Shown here: positions 44,438-52,784 of the stretch, piece after piece
Layout of the letters: every line of letters starts with the position of its first letter
Numbering within the stretch: the stretch's first letter is position 1
From: Paenibacillus silvisoli
GTDB taxonomy: Bacteria; Bacillota; Bacilli; Paenibacillales; Paenibacillaceae
Direction: 5' to 3'
Assembly: GCF_030866765.1 (NCBI RefSeq)
Contig: NZ_CP133017.1
Location: 4,802,501-4,866,500, forward strand
DNA length: 64,000 nucleotides
Translations under genes and position numbers: made by a program
Notes under the pieces: model-generated
The model's input: only the letters and a program-made list of their open reading frames with translations
Told to the model about the DNA's origin: nothing
Databases searched by the model: none

Positions 44438-45334
44438 CTACCCTTTCACTGCACCTAGCATAATCCCTTTGGTGAAATAACGTTGCATAACAGGATAGAT
44501 GCAGACAATCGGGAGAATAACAACCATGGCAATCGTCATGCTGACCGCGGTTGGCGTGAGCGTGAAATTCGAGGCTGATAGCCCGGCTCCACCGTTAACC
44601 ATAATTTTACTGGCTAACGCATCCGCTTCCGACATGAATTTGTACAAGATAAACTGCAGCGTGTTCAGCCGTGAATCTGTGATGAGAAATAAATTATCAC
44701 GCAGGTTGTTCCATTGATTGACCGATTCGAATACGGCAACCGTAGCAAGAATCGGTTTGGATAGCGGCACTAATATGCTCCAGAATATCCGGAATATTCC
44801 GGCTCCATCGATTTGCGCGGATTCCTCCAAAGCGCTCGGTATACTCTCCAAATACGTCTTGATCAGAATGATATAGAATGGAGCAACGATGTAGGGAATG
44901 ATATAAACCGCGAACGTATTCATCAAATGCAGGTTCTTCATGTTAATAAACCACGGAATCAAGCCTGCATTGAAGTACATCGTGACGAGCACGAACCGGT
45001 ACAGGAATTTTCTCATAAACATGTTGGGCTTCGTGAACAAGAATGCCAGGAATGACGAGCCTGCCAGCGTACAAACGGTACCGACAGCAGTTTTGAGAAT
45101 CGTAACCCACAGTGCCATGCCAATTCCGTCAAGCTTGAGAACTTGAACATAGTTTTCAACGTTAAACCCTTTGGGGAATACGACCAGCGCCCCGGAGGCT
45201 ACCCACTTGTTGTCGCTCACCGTGAGCACGAAGATGTAGTACAAGGGAAAAATACATAGCAGCGCGAACAGGATAAACGCCGTACTGTTGATGAAGCTGA
45301 AGCTGACGCTCCCGAATGTCGCCTTTTGTTTCAT
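44438..45334 (-). CDS. Carbohydrate ABC transporter permease (LplC/YtcP type)
   Basis: About 298 residues with six membrane helices. The EAA loop is LEESAQIDGAGIFRIFWSIL, and the C-terminus VCIYPVMQRYFTKGIMLGAV is characteristic of the YtcP/LplC branch. It forms the membrane channel with the other permease. AGGGG stands 10 nt before the ATG at 45334; a TTG at 45343 is too close to it. It begins 17 bp after the upstream permease gene. Confidence 0.93.
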   Translation of the reverse strand: MKQKATFGSVSFSFINSTAFILFALLCIFPLYYIFVLTVSDNKWVASGALVVFPKGFNVENYVQVLKLDGIGMALWVTILKTAVGTVCTLAGSSFLAFLFTKPNMFMRKFLYRFVLVTMYFNAGLIPWFINMKNLHLMNTFAVYIIPYIVAPFYIILIKTYLESIPSALEESAQIDGAGIFRIFWSILVPLSKPILATVAVFESVNQWNNLRDNLFLITDSRLNTLQFILYKFMSEADALASKIMVNGGAGLSASNFTLTPTAVSMTIAMVVILPIVCIYPVMQRYFTKGIMLGAVKG

Positions 45335-45351
45335 AATGGGCAATCCCCTCT

Positions 45352-46302
45352 TTAAATGATTCCTTCTCCGCGAACCTTCTTGGAGGCATAGTTCACTGAG
45401 AACAAAAGCACAATGCTGACGACCGACTTCAATATGCCAACCGCCGTGGCAAACGAATAGTTATACCCTGACATACCGTTTCGTATACCGACATTGTAAA
45501 CATAGAGATCGAGCACCTCGATGGAATCGGTGTTCATTGCGTTCTGGAAGACCAAGTACTGATCGAGACCGTTATTCAAGAAGTTGGCTACGCTAAGCAT
45601 CATCAGTACGAAGAAGGTCGGCATCAAATGCGGTACCGTGATGGACCACATGATCCGGAACCGCCCGGCGCCGTCGATCCTGGCAGCTTCATACAGCTCA
45701 TTGTCAATCGACGTTACGGCAGCAATGTAAATAATGGCTGTCCATCCGATCGTTTTCCAAGCCAAGTATGCCGTTTGCGTCAGCCAAACGTGGTTCGAGC
45801 TGACCAAGAAGCTGATCGGATCGTCAATGATATGGAGCCGGATCAGCAGCTTGTTGATAAAGCCGTCTGATTCCGAGAACATCGAGAATGCGAACGCATA
45901 CACTAACGGCCAGCTCAGAAAGTTCGGAAGCGTCGTCAACGTTTGAACGACTTTCTTCAGCGGCTCAAACTTCATCTCCACGAGGAATAATGCGAATATT
46001 AGCGGCAATACTTGAACGAGCAGGCTTAAGAAACTAATGCCTAGCGTATTCGACATAATCCGCTTCACTTCGTCGACTGTGATCGGATCGCTTAAAATCA
46101 TTTTGAAGAAGAAAAACCCTTTGAACTCCGAGTCGAACAACTTATGGCCGAGCTTGTAATCGAAGAACGCATACAGCCATCCGTATAGAGGCAAGTAGTT
46201 GAAGACGAATACCAGTGCAATGAATGGCATAGCCATGTAAAACAGTTTCTTGCCTTCCTTCGCGGAAACGGTTACAGTTTTACTGCTTGCTGTGCTGCTC
46301 AT
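45352..46302 (-). CDS. Sugar ABC transporter permease (LplB/YteP type)
   Basis: 316 residues with six membrane helices and the EAA loop LYEAARIDGAGRFRIMWSIT. The N-terminal KLFYMAMPFIALVFVFNYLP followed by YGWLYAF is typical of LplB. It is the first gene of the roughly 15-kb minus-strand sugar operon. GGGAGGTGAC precedes the ATG. The start lies 153 bp from the divergent response-regulator gene, and direct repeats in that gap probably control it. Confidence 0.94.
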   Translation of the reverse strand: MSSTASSKTVTVSAKEGKKLFYMAMPFIALVFVFNYLPLYGWLYAFFDYKLGHKLFDSEFKGFFFFKMILSDPITVDEVKRIMSNTLGISFLSLLVQVLPLIFALFLVEMKFEPLKKVVQTLTTLPNFLSWPLVYAFAFSMFSESDGFINKLLIRLHIIDDPISFLVSSNHVWLTQTAYLAWKTIGWTAIIYIAAVTSIDNELYEAARIDGAGRFRIMWSITVPHLMPTFFVLMMLSVANFLNNGLDQYLVFQNAMNTDSIEVLDLYVYNVGIRNGMSGYNYSFATAVGILKSVVSIVLLFSVNYASKKVRGEGII

Positions 46303-46351
46303 GGTTGAGTGTCACCTCCCTTGACACTAATGGTAACGGAGATGGAGGATG

Positions 46352-46393
46352 ACTCTCAATTGTCAAAACTCTCAATCGAACTGTCAAAACTCT
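46352..46393. promoter_or_regulatory. Direct repeats between the sugar operon and yesN-like gene, candidate regulator sites
   Basis: TGTCAAAACTCT occurs at 46361-46372 and again at 46382-46393, exactly 21 bp apart (two helical turns). A partial third copy, ACTCTCAAT, is at 46352-46360 and is repeated at 46368-46376. AraC-type regulators bind such same-face direct repeats. The divergent response regulator with an AraC domain is the obvious candidate. Confidence 0.5.
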
Positions 46394-46454
46394 AGAGCCT
46401 TTTCACACGATTATCTTTGTGCTATCTTAGATGCTAACTGGAGGGACCTGTCAC

Positions 46455-48011
46455 ATGTACAACGTACTGATCGTAGATGATGAACCGATCGTAGTCGAAG
46501 CATTAAGGAAATCAACCGTTTGGGATGACTTTGGTCTTGAAGTAATTGGGGACGCTTACAACGGAGTTGAAGCCCTTGAGCTGATGGAGAAACACCATGT
46601 CCATCTTCTGATTACGGATGTTCGTATGCCGCAAATGGACGGAATCGAACTTATTCGGAACATCCATCAACGTGGATGGGATGTCAAGATTCTTATCCTG
46701 AGCGGTCATGACGATTTCTTATATGTGAAGCAGGCCGTCAAGCTTGGCGTCGATAATTACATGCTGAAACCTCTGGACAAGAACGAATTCGTTGCAAGCA
46801 TCTCAGCGATCGTAGAGAAGCTGCAGGATACAACGATCCGACAAATCGGACTTGCCGAACAGTTGAATGCGTTTCGCGAGAACATCCTGCTTCGATGGGT
46901 TACCGGTTCAATCACGCGAGCCGAGCTACAAGAGAAATCACAAATCGCTCAAATCGAGCTAAATCTTGCTTGCTATCGCATTGGGATCATAAAAGTACTG
47001 AGCGGTGAAGATAACGCACAGAAGCACAGGGTTGCCTTAATGATCCGCGATCAACTAGCTCAATGGTTTAACCACGAAACGCTGCGTTTGTCTTTCTGTG
47101 ACTCCTCTCTCGACGTGGTTGCCATATTCTCTGAAACCACTGAAACAAGCGGCGGCTCTCCCCTTCTAGGCCAGCTGAAGTTATTTCTTTCCGAGATTAA
47201 AGCTCGAAATGACCTTCAAATCTTAATCACGATCGGGTATCGGACAACCGATCAGCTTGGCGCAAATCTTAGCTATCAGTCCGCCAAAGATCTGCAGGGC
47301 TACAGTTTTCTATTGCCTCCGAACAGCCTGATCAATTCCGACGATGATACGAAGAACCACTCCGGACAAGAACAGATACCGAGCCTTCCTTACGAAACCA
47401 TTAATAACTTGATCTTGGCTGGAAGGAAAGAAGAGTGTCTGGAATTGACGCGAGCCGCGTTAGAAGGTTTGCAAGACGCATCGCATCTGCCGCTTTCACA
47501 GCTCAAGAATGCGCTGCTTGAGCTGCTGTTTCAAATCGCCAACACCGTGAAAAAGTCCGTTGTTCATCCGCAGCATGTTCCGGATCAGTTCAAGCATCTT
47601 TACCTTCGATTCGAGTCCTCTACCCGATTCGATGATTTAGCTAAGCTTGTTTATGACACTGTTGCCCTCGCTTCGGATCTCTTCGGCGATAAGAACGGTA
47701 CTGCCAACGCGACGATAAAACCTATCTTGGACTATGTATTGCAGCATTCAAATCAAGATTTATCCCTAAAGACGTTGGCCTATAAATTTAATATTAATGC
47801 GTCTTATTTGGGTCAGCTGTTCCGTAAAGAAACCGGGATCTTGTTCAGCAGCTACCTGAACCATCTAAGAATCGAGAAGGCAAAGGAGCTGCTATTGCAA
47901 ACGGACATGAAAATGACGGACATAGCAGCCAAAGTGGGTTACTTGGAACCAAGTCATTTTTATAAAATTTTCAAAAAGGCGACCGGTGTGTCACCGGCAG
48001 AATTCAAATGA
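46455..48011 (+). CDS. Response regulator with AraC-type DNA-binding domain (YesN-like)
   Basis: About 518 residues. The receiver domain at 1-120 shows NVLIVDDEPIVVEALRK, the phospho-acceptor Asp in HLLITDVRMPQMDGIEL and the conserved Lys in VDNYMLKPLDKNEF. A variable linker of about 280 residues follows, then two C-terminal helix-turn-helix motifs (LSLKTLAYKFNINASYLGQL, and MKMTDIAAKVGYLEPSHFYK). GGAGGGAC before the ATG at 46455 decides the start. It overlaps the kinase gene by 4 bp and is divergent from the sugar operon, which it probably activates when phosphorylated. Confidence 0.93.
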   Translation: MYNVLIVDDEPIVVEALRKSTVWDDFGLEVIGDAYNGVEALELMEKHHVHLLITDVRMPQMDGIELIRNIHQRGWDVKILILSGHDDFLYVKQAVKLGVDNYMLKPLDKNEFVASISAIVEKLQDTTIRQIGLAEQLNAFRENILLRWVTGSITRAELQEKSQIAQIELNLACYRIGIIKVLSGEDNAQKHRVALMIRDQLAQWFNHETLRLSFCDSSLDVVAIFSETTETSGGSPLLGQLKLFLSEIKARNDLQILITIGYRTTDQLGANLSYQSAKDLQGYSFLLPPNSLINSDDDTKNHSGQEQIPSLPYETINNLILAGRKEECLELTRAALEGLQDASHLPLSQLKNALLELLFQIANTVKKSVVHPQHVPDQFKHLYLRFESSTRFDDLAKLVYDTVALASDLFGDKNGTANATIKPILDYVLQHSNQDLSLKTLAYKFNINASYLGQLFRKETGILFSSYLNHLRIEKAKELLLQTDMKMTDIAAKVGYLEPSHFYKIFKKATGVSPAEFK

Positions 48012-49825
48012 AAAAACGGATACGCATCAAGCTGTTTACCCGAATCCTGCTGCTCTATATTCTGGTTCTATCCGTTGCGCTCTATATTTTCACAGGGTAC
48101 GTCTCCAGAAACTCCTACGCATTGCTGAAGGAAGGACAAGTCGGAATCCATCAGCAAATTATCGCGGCACTACAGAATACGATGAACGACCGTACGAAGA
48201 CGATTAAAGACATCCTGCTCAAAATATACGACGACGAACAGTTATTTGCTTATATCATGAGTATGATGGACGTTACAGACCAATCAGAATCTGTGCCCTT
48301 AGACTCCTATGAGAGAAAGAACATGGCTTACAAACTCGAAGACCTATTAAGCCTTGACCCTAACATTAACAACCTCATCTTCTATAACAGCCATTCCCAG
48401 AAGGCCTATTTGTACATGTATGATTTGGACTATGCCTTCTTTGACCATACCGAAGCGATCCTGCAAAACATTCCCCGGTTACGGGATTCGTCACAGGAAA
48501 GCTTTATTATTCCTGCCCATCCGGGGGGATACATGGCCTCCCAAGCATCCAAGAACTACTTTGACGTCGCCAGTAACTTCTACTACCCAAGCTCCAGCCT
48601 CTTTCTTGGTCGTTTCATTGTAGAATTCGGGATGGACGACCTGCAATATACCATCAACCAGTTTGGCAAAGACATGAAAGGCTATCTGCTTGTGTTAACG
48701 AGGGATGGAGAGGTTGTGTTCGACTCGTCTTCGACCTATTATGGGCGAAAATATCCTTACTTCGAGCAGCTCCGCCAATCGTCGGATTCCGTGATGTTGG
48801 CCGAGGACAGCATTGTCAGAATGGCCAGCTCCGATAAAGACCCTTTTATCTATGCTGCCGTATTGCCCAAGTCAGCATTGAAGAAGCAGCTGAATATTTT
48901 TAACAACTCCACTTATATCGCAGCCATTATTCTGTTGCTCTTCATCTTCTCGGTTTATTTTCTTGTGACTAGCATAATATCCAAGCGGGTTAACCGGATC
49001 GTCAAAGCAATGAGCAAGACGGTAGAAAGCAATTTGGCTTACCGGATCCCTTTAAACAATAAAGATAATGAATTCGAACAAATCGCCATCCATTTCAACA
49101 AAATGTGCGACAGCCTGCAAGACCATATTAATAAGTCTTACGTCTACGAGCTGCAGCAAAAAATCGCGGAGATGAAAATTCTCGAGAACCAGATCAATCC
49201 GCATTTCTTGTACAATTCGTTAGAAGCGATACGAGCAAGACTGGAGATCGACGGGAATGACGAAGGCGGAGAAATGATTCATTCGCTCGCTGCTCTCTTC
49301 CGGGCATCGCTCAAAGCAGATTCGGTCGTCACTTTAGCTGAAGAAATTGACTTATGCAACATGTACCTCACAATATTCAATGCGAGATATCAAAACTTCT
49401 TTCACTACCAGATCGAAGTCGAACCGTCGATTATGGGGTATGGCATCATTAAATTGATTCTCCAGCCGCTTATCGAGAACTATCTCATGCACGGCTTTGA
49501 CCGTAAGCGTCAGAACAACCTGCTTACGATTCAGGGGTATAGGGATGAGAATGATCTGCGTATCACAATAGCCGACAACGGAAGTGGCATTGGACCGGAT
49601 AAATTGAACGAAATCAGGCAGAAACTGAGCCTCTCTTCACAATCTGCCGAAAGAGGAAGCATAGGTTTGTACAACGTTAACGAGCGGATTAAGCTTTTGT
49701 TCGGTGCAGCCTACGGATTGGAAATGGAGAGCTCCGAGCTCAAAGGAACGACGATTATCGTTCGAATCCCTTGCAGACAACCCCATGAAATCAAAGAGGC
49801 CCAGCTCGAGATTGGCAACGTATAA
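48008..49825 (+). CDS. Sensor histidine kinase (YesM-like)
   Basis: 605 residues. One membrane helix near residue 12-30, an extracellular sensor domain of about 270 residues, a second helix (YIAAIILLLFIFSVYFLV), then HAMP (KRVNRIVKAMSKTVESNLAY). The kinase core of the LytS/YesM class has the phospho-His in ENQINPHFLYNSLEAIRAR and the ATP-binding N and G boxes (ADNGSGIG, GSIGLYNVNERIKLLFG). It would sense a saccharide, or the loaded binding protein, outside the cell and phosphorylate the response regulator. Its ATG overlaps the regulator stop (ATGA). Confidence 0.94.
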   Translation: MKKRIRIKLFTRILLLYILVLSVALYIFTGYVSRNSYALLKEGQVGIHQQIIAALQNTMNDRTKTIKDILLKIYDDEQLFAYIMSMMDVTDQSESVPLDSYERKNMAYKLEDLLSLDPNINNLIFYNSHSQKAYLYMYDLDYAFFDHTEAILQNIPRLRDSSQESFIIPAHPGGYMASQASKNYFDVASNFYYPSSSLFLGRFIVEFGMDDLQYTINQFGKDMKGYLLVLTRDGEVVFDSSSTYYGRKYPYFEQLRQSSDSVMLAEDSIVRMASSDKDPFIYAAVLPKSALKKQLNIFNNSTYIAAIILLLFIFSVYFLVTSIISKRVNRIVKAMSKTVESNLAYRIPLNNKDNEFEQIAIHFNKMCDSLQDHINKSYVYELQQKIAEMKILENQINPHFLYNSLEAIRARLEIDGNDEGGEMIHSLAALFRASLKADSVVTLAEEIDLCNMYLTIFNARYQNFFHYQIEVEPSIMGYGIIKLILQPLIENYLMHGFDRKRQNNLLTIQGYRDENDLRITIADNGSGIGPDKLNEIRQKLSLSSQSAERGSIGLYNVNERIKLLFGAAYGLEMESSELKGTTIIVRIPCRQPHEIKEAQLEIGNV

Positions 49826-49837
49826 CTAGTCAAGGCA

Positions 49838-49890
49838 ACACCAAGAGGCCCTCCCCTTATCGATGATAAGAAGTGGCCTCCTTGGTGTTT
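49838..49890. terminator. Bidirectional terminator between the kinase gene and the epimerase-like gene
   Basis: AACACCAAG-AGGCC and its complement GGCCT-CCTTGGTGTT, one base longer, form a stem of about 14 bp with an inner CTTATC/GATAAG hairpin. The genes on both sides converge here. Confidence 0.85.
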
Positions 49891-49906
49891 CTACGCAACC
49901 TAAATC

Positions 49907-50884
49907 TTAAATGCGAGACAGCCGGACATCCAATTGCCACTCCGCCGTTCTTCCCGGACCAATGCGAAGCAGCTGGTTGTTCTCATATGCGGTGGTAAGA
50001 TCGTCAAAGAAACCATTGCACGGTTCAAGAGCGCAGACCGGTTCCTCCATCACAGCACCCTCGTTTATCCATGCCCCGAAGTATGGCAGCTGCTCAGGTA
50101 ACCAGAGTAGTTCGAGGCATTCACCGGTATCCCGCTCCATAATCCCTGCCCGTCCATGCTCTAGATTGCCGTCCACGTAAAATTTGCGGGAATCCATCGC
50201 TGAAGCAGGACCAATTCGGTTAATCGGGTATCGAAGACTACCGTCTCCTTCCGGCCAAGGATAGACTTGCCCTGTATGCAGCCTGCTTCCGCCATCTACA
50301 CAAAGCACCTCAGAGACTCCTTCCGGAAATATCATCTCCGTATGCTCCGTTGCCTGAAATAGCGGGTGCGCGCACCATAATACGGCTAATTCCTCGGTGC
50401 TTGTGTTCTCCACGCTATAATGGAATCTTAATGTACGCTCATCTAGAAATGACATTCGGCGCGAGAACGTATACGGCAACGCTCTCCCTTCAACCGAGCA
50501 ATCAATGGAGTTTGTTGTTATATGCGCATTCCAAGGAAGCGACCACAACTCTCCATGGTCAGGGACGTTATTGCCGTAAAAGGAGCCGCTTACCGGATAG
50601 CGGCATGCCAGGATGGACGGGAAGCATTCATCCCACCCGCTAAGATCGGCTTGATCGAAGGCACTGCCGTATTCTACTTTCTGCAACTGCCGAGGATAAG
50701 AATTGGCAAGCCATTCCTTGCCGGTCGGCTTGTACAAGATCGAAACGATTTTCGCGCCGAGCTCGGGGACGACGACAAGCCTCACCTTATTTGATTCCAG
50801 CTTATATGCAGGAAAGCCCTTGTAGCTCGTACTTGAAACTAGACCTATGTCGTTAGTTGATTGTTCGATGGCATTGTCACTCAG
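49907..50884 (-). CDS. Aldose-1-epimerase-like protein, probable CTG start
   Basis: 325 residues if begun at CTG 50884. The body is a galactose-mutarotase-like beta-sandwich: LRVVVPELGAKIVS-type opening (VVVPELGAKIVSILYKPTG), GWDECFPSILA, VPDHGELWSLPW with the His-x-Gly-x-x-Trp motif, and AHPLFQA. From a GTG at 50785 the family N-terminus would be short, while upstream of it the frame encodes STSYKGFPAYKLESNKV, which looks like the missing first strand. No ATG, GTG or TTG occurs between the GTG and the upstream stop. GGAG lies 8 nt before the CTG. It is the last gene of the operon, 3 bp after the creatininase-like gene. Confidence 0.75.
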   Translation of the reverse strand: MSDNAIEQSTNDIGLVSSTSYKGFPAYKLESNKVRLVVVPELGAKIVSILYKPTGKEWLANSYPRQLQKVEYGSAFDQADLSGWDECFPSILACRYPVSGSFYGNNVPDHGELWSLPWNAHITTNSIDCSVEGRALPYTFSRRMSFLDERTLRFHYSVENTSTEELAVLWCAHPLFQATEHTEMIFPEGVSEVLCVDGGSRLHTGQVYPWPEGDGSLRYPINRIGPASAMDSRKFYVDGNLEHGRAGIMERDTGECLELLWLPEQLPYFGAWINEGAVMEEPVCALEPCNGFFDDLTTAYENNQLLRIGPGRTAEWQLDVRLSRI

Positions 50885-50887
50885 TAG

Positions 50888-51781
50888 TCATTCTCCTTCC
50901 TGCTCGATTTCAAGCATCGCATGTTCGTAAGGTTTCCATTGTGAATTCGGCGACACGCGCTGCTGCTCCGGCCAAGGCTTTGACGTCACCCAATCTAGTC
51001 GCTCGCTCCAAATCCTTTGCCACATCTTTTCGACCGCCTCATAGGTGATTGCGTTGCTGTCGATTTCGCTGTTAAGCTCTGCGGCGATCTTCATCGCTCG
51101 TACTTCTGTTACGACTTGGTCAAGACAAGCATGCATGATACGCTCGCCTAATTCGATGGAGGCTTCCATAACATCTTCCCCGATAGCAAGAGCACCACCT
51201 GCCCCCGGGACCGTAGATAGCGATAGTTTCGTATAGTCAACCAGCTCCGGCCGCACATACATGAGCTGCGAGATTTCGTACCTGCCGGCGTGATCGCCTT
51301 GGAACTGCCCCTCTACCAGTTCTGGATCACTAACAATCCATACTCTGACACCTGTATGTTCCTGAAAATACGAAGCCGCTCTGCGATAATCGATTTGATT
51401 CCCTCCGCTATGTCCCGATATTACAATGACGCATTTGAATCCGGAATTCGCGAATGCTCGAAGCTGGTATAGGAAAAAGTACAGCATCACATGCGGCGGC
51501 ATCCCCGTCATGTGCGCATTATGCTGTCCTACACTCTCCTCCAGCCATCTGGCATGAAAGCCCGCTTCATGGATGTGGTACCCTAGAGAAGGTGCGACAA
51601 TGCCCCCGACTGTCTTCGCCGCTTGTTCGCAGAGCCATTCAGCCTTTATCGTATCGAGTCCGAAAGCAGCTATCTGACCGTGCGGTTCGCATAAACCAAG
51701 CGGTAAATAGACAATTGGGGTATCGGTTTGACGGGATTTAAATTCGTACGGCAGCAGCTCCGACCACAGCACTTTATCCAT
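50888..51781 (-). CDS. Creatininase family amidohydrolase-like protein
   Basis: 297 residues of the creatininase fold. Metal ligands are seen as Glu and His in LGLCEPHGQIAAFG, Asp in GLDTIKAEW and His in VIVISGHSGGNQIDYRRA, with a later Glu. Such proteins hydrolyse cyclic amides or related bonds (creatinine, formamides, mycofactocin precursor), so the reaction is open. The frame extends to 51916, but that part overlaps the aldo/keto reductase; the ATG at 51781, 7 bp past that gene's stop, is chosen although its ribosome site is weak. Confidence 0.85.
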   Translation of the reverse strand: MDKVLWSELLPYEFKSRQTDTPIVYLPLGLCEPHGQIAAFGLDTIKAEWLCEQAAKTVGGIVAPSLGYHIHEAGFHARWLEESVGQHNAHMTGMPPHVMLYFFLYQLRAFANSGFKCVIVISGHSGGNQIDYRRAASYFQEHTGVRVWIVSDPELVEGQFQGDHAGRYEISQLMYVRPELVDYTKLSLSTVPGAGGALAIGEDVMEASIELGERIMHACLDQVVTEVRAMKIAAELNSEIDSNAITYEAVEKMWQRIWSERLDWVTSKPWPEQQRVSPNSQWKPYEHAMLEIEQEGE

Positions 51782-51788
51782 CTTACGT

Positions 51789-52769
51789 TTACCAGAACTT
51801 CGTGTCATAGAAATTGCGAACCCAGCGGTGATGTCGGAAGAGCTCTTCGAACACGTCGTCCGGCAACGGTTCCTTGTCCAGTGCAGCGATGTTCTGATCC
51901 GCGTATTGCGGAACATGCATCGAGACTAGGGCCGTCGTGACTCCCGGATGTTTGAGCACATATTTGATGGCAAGCTCGGCCAGGCTGTCTGCATACTGCG
52001 GTACGAATTTGCGGAGCCGGTTAACCCGTTCGATATACATGCTGCGCGGTACGTAATCGAAGAACGACTTACGATAATCGCCCTCTTCGAATTGCGTTTC
52101 TTCGGTTAAGAATCCGCTTAGGCCTCCTTCATCCATGACGCAGCGGGCAATAAAAGCGACTTGATTGTCTTGGCAGAAAGGAATGAGGCAATCAAGCGGC
52201 AGCGGATCGAAGATATTGAACACCGTTTGTATCGCATCAACGGTTCCGCTTTGAACAAGCGGAAGGGCGATGTCATGTCTTTGATCGGGAAGGGAGACTC
52301 CGATATAGCGGATTTTGCCCTCCTCTTTCAGTCGGTGGAGTTCTTCCATCCAATAATCCTGTTTACTCCACTGCGGCCAATATTGATGCAGCTGCATCAG
52401 GTCGATCGTATCGACACCCAGTTCGCGCAAGGAAGTTTCCGTGCTTTCCCTTAGCCAGCCTTTCGGAAAGGCAATTTCCACAGGTACAGCCGTCCCCCAG
52501 CCTACGCCGCCGGGGTACTTCGAAGCGATCTTGCTTGCAAGAAACGGCTTCTCGCCTTTCCATTCCTTAAGCGCTTTGCCTACGAGTCGCTCGGAATCGC
52601 CATATGCCCGAGCCGTATCAATAAACGTAACGCCTTTATCCAAGCTGTGAACAAGCGAGCGTATGAGGTCTTGCTCGTTAAACGTACCAAGCGTTCCTCC
52701 AAGGCCCATTGCGCCAAAGCCGATTCTCGATACTTGTTCAGTCGAACCTGCGAAAGAAGCGAATTGCAT
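51789..52769 (-). CDS. Aldo/keto reductase family protein
   Basis: 326 residues. The tetrad is visible as Asp and Tyr in FIDTARAYGDSERLVG, Lys in PFLASKIASK and His in DLMQLHQYWPQW. The opening SFAGSTEQVSRIGFGAMGL is standard, and the C-terminus VLKHPGVTTALVSMHVPQYA contains the cofactor-phosphate region. It is distinct from the reductase at 39684. It is fourth gene of the desaturase-headed operon, 15 bp after the ferredoxin reductase gene, so it may reduce or oxidise the hydroxylated product. Confidence 0.88.
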   Translation of the reverse strand: MQFASFAGSTEQVSRIGFGAMGLGGTLGTFNEQDLIRSLVHSLDKGVTFIDTARAYGDSERLVGKALKEWKGEKPFLASKIASKYPGGVGWGTAVPVEIAFPKGWLRESTETSLRELGVDTIDLMQLHQYWPQWSKQDYWMEELHRLKEEGKIRYIGVSLPDQRHDIALPLVQSGTVDAIQTVFNIFDPLPLDCLIPFCQDNQVAFIARCVMDEGGLSGFLTEETQFEEGDYRKSFFDYVPRSMYIERVNRLRKFVPQYADSLAELAIKYVLKHPGVTTALVSMHVPQYADQNIAALDKEPLPDDVFEELFRHHRWVRNFYDTKFW

Positions 52770-52784
52770 GATCTCCCAACTCCT

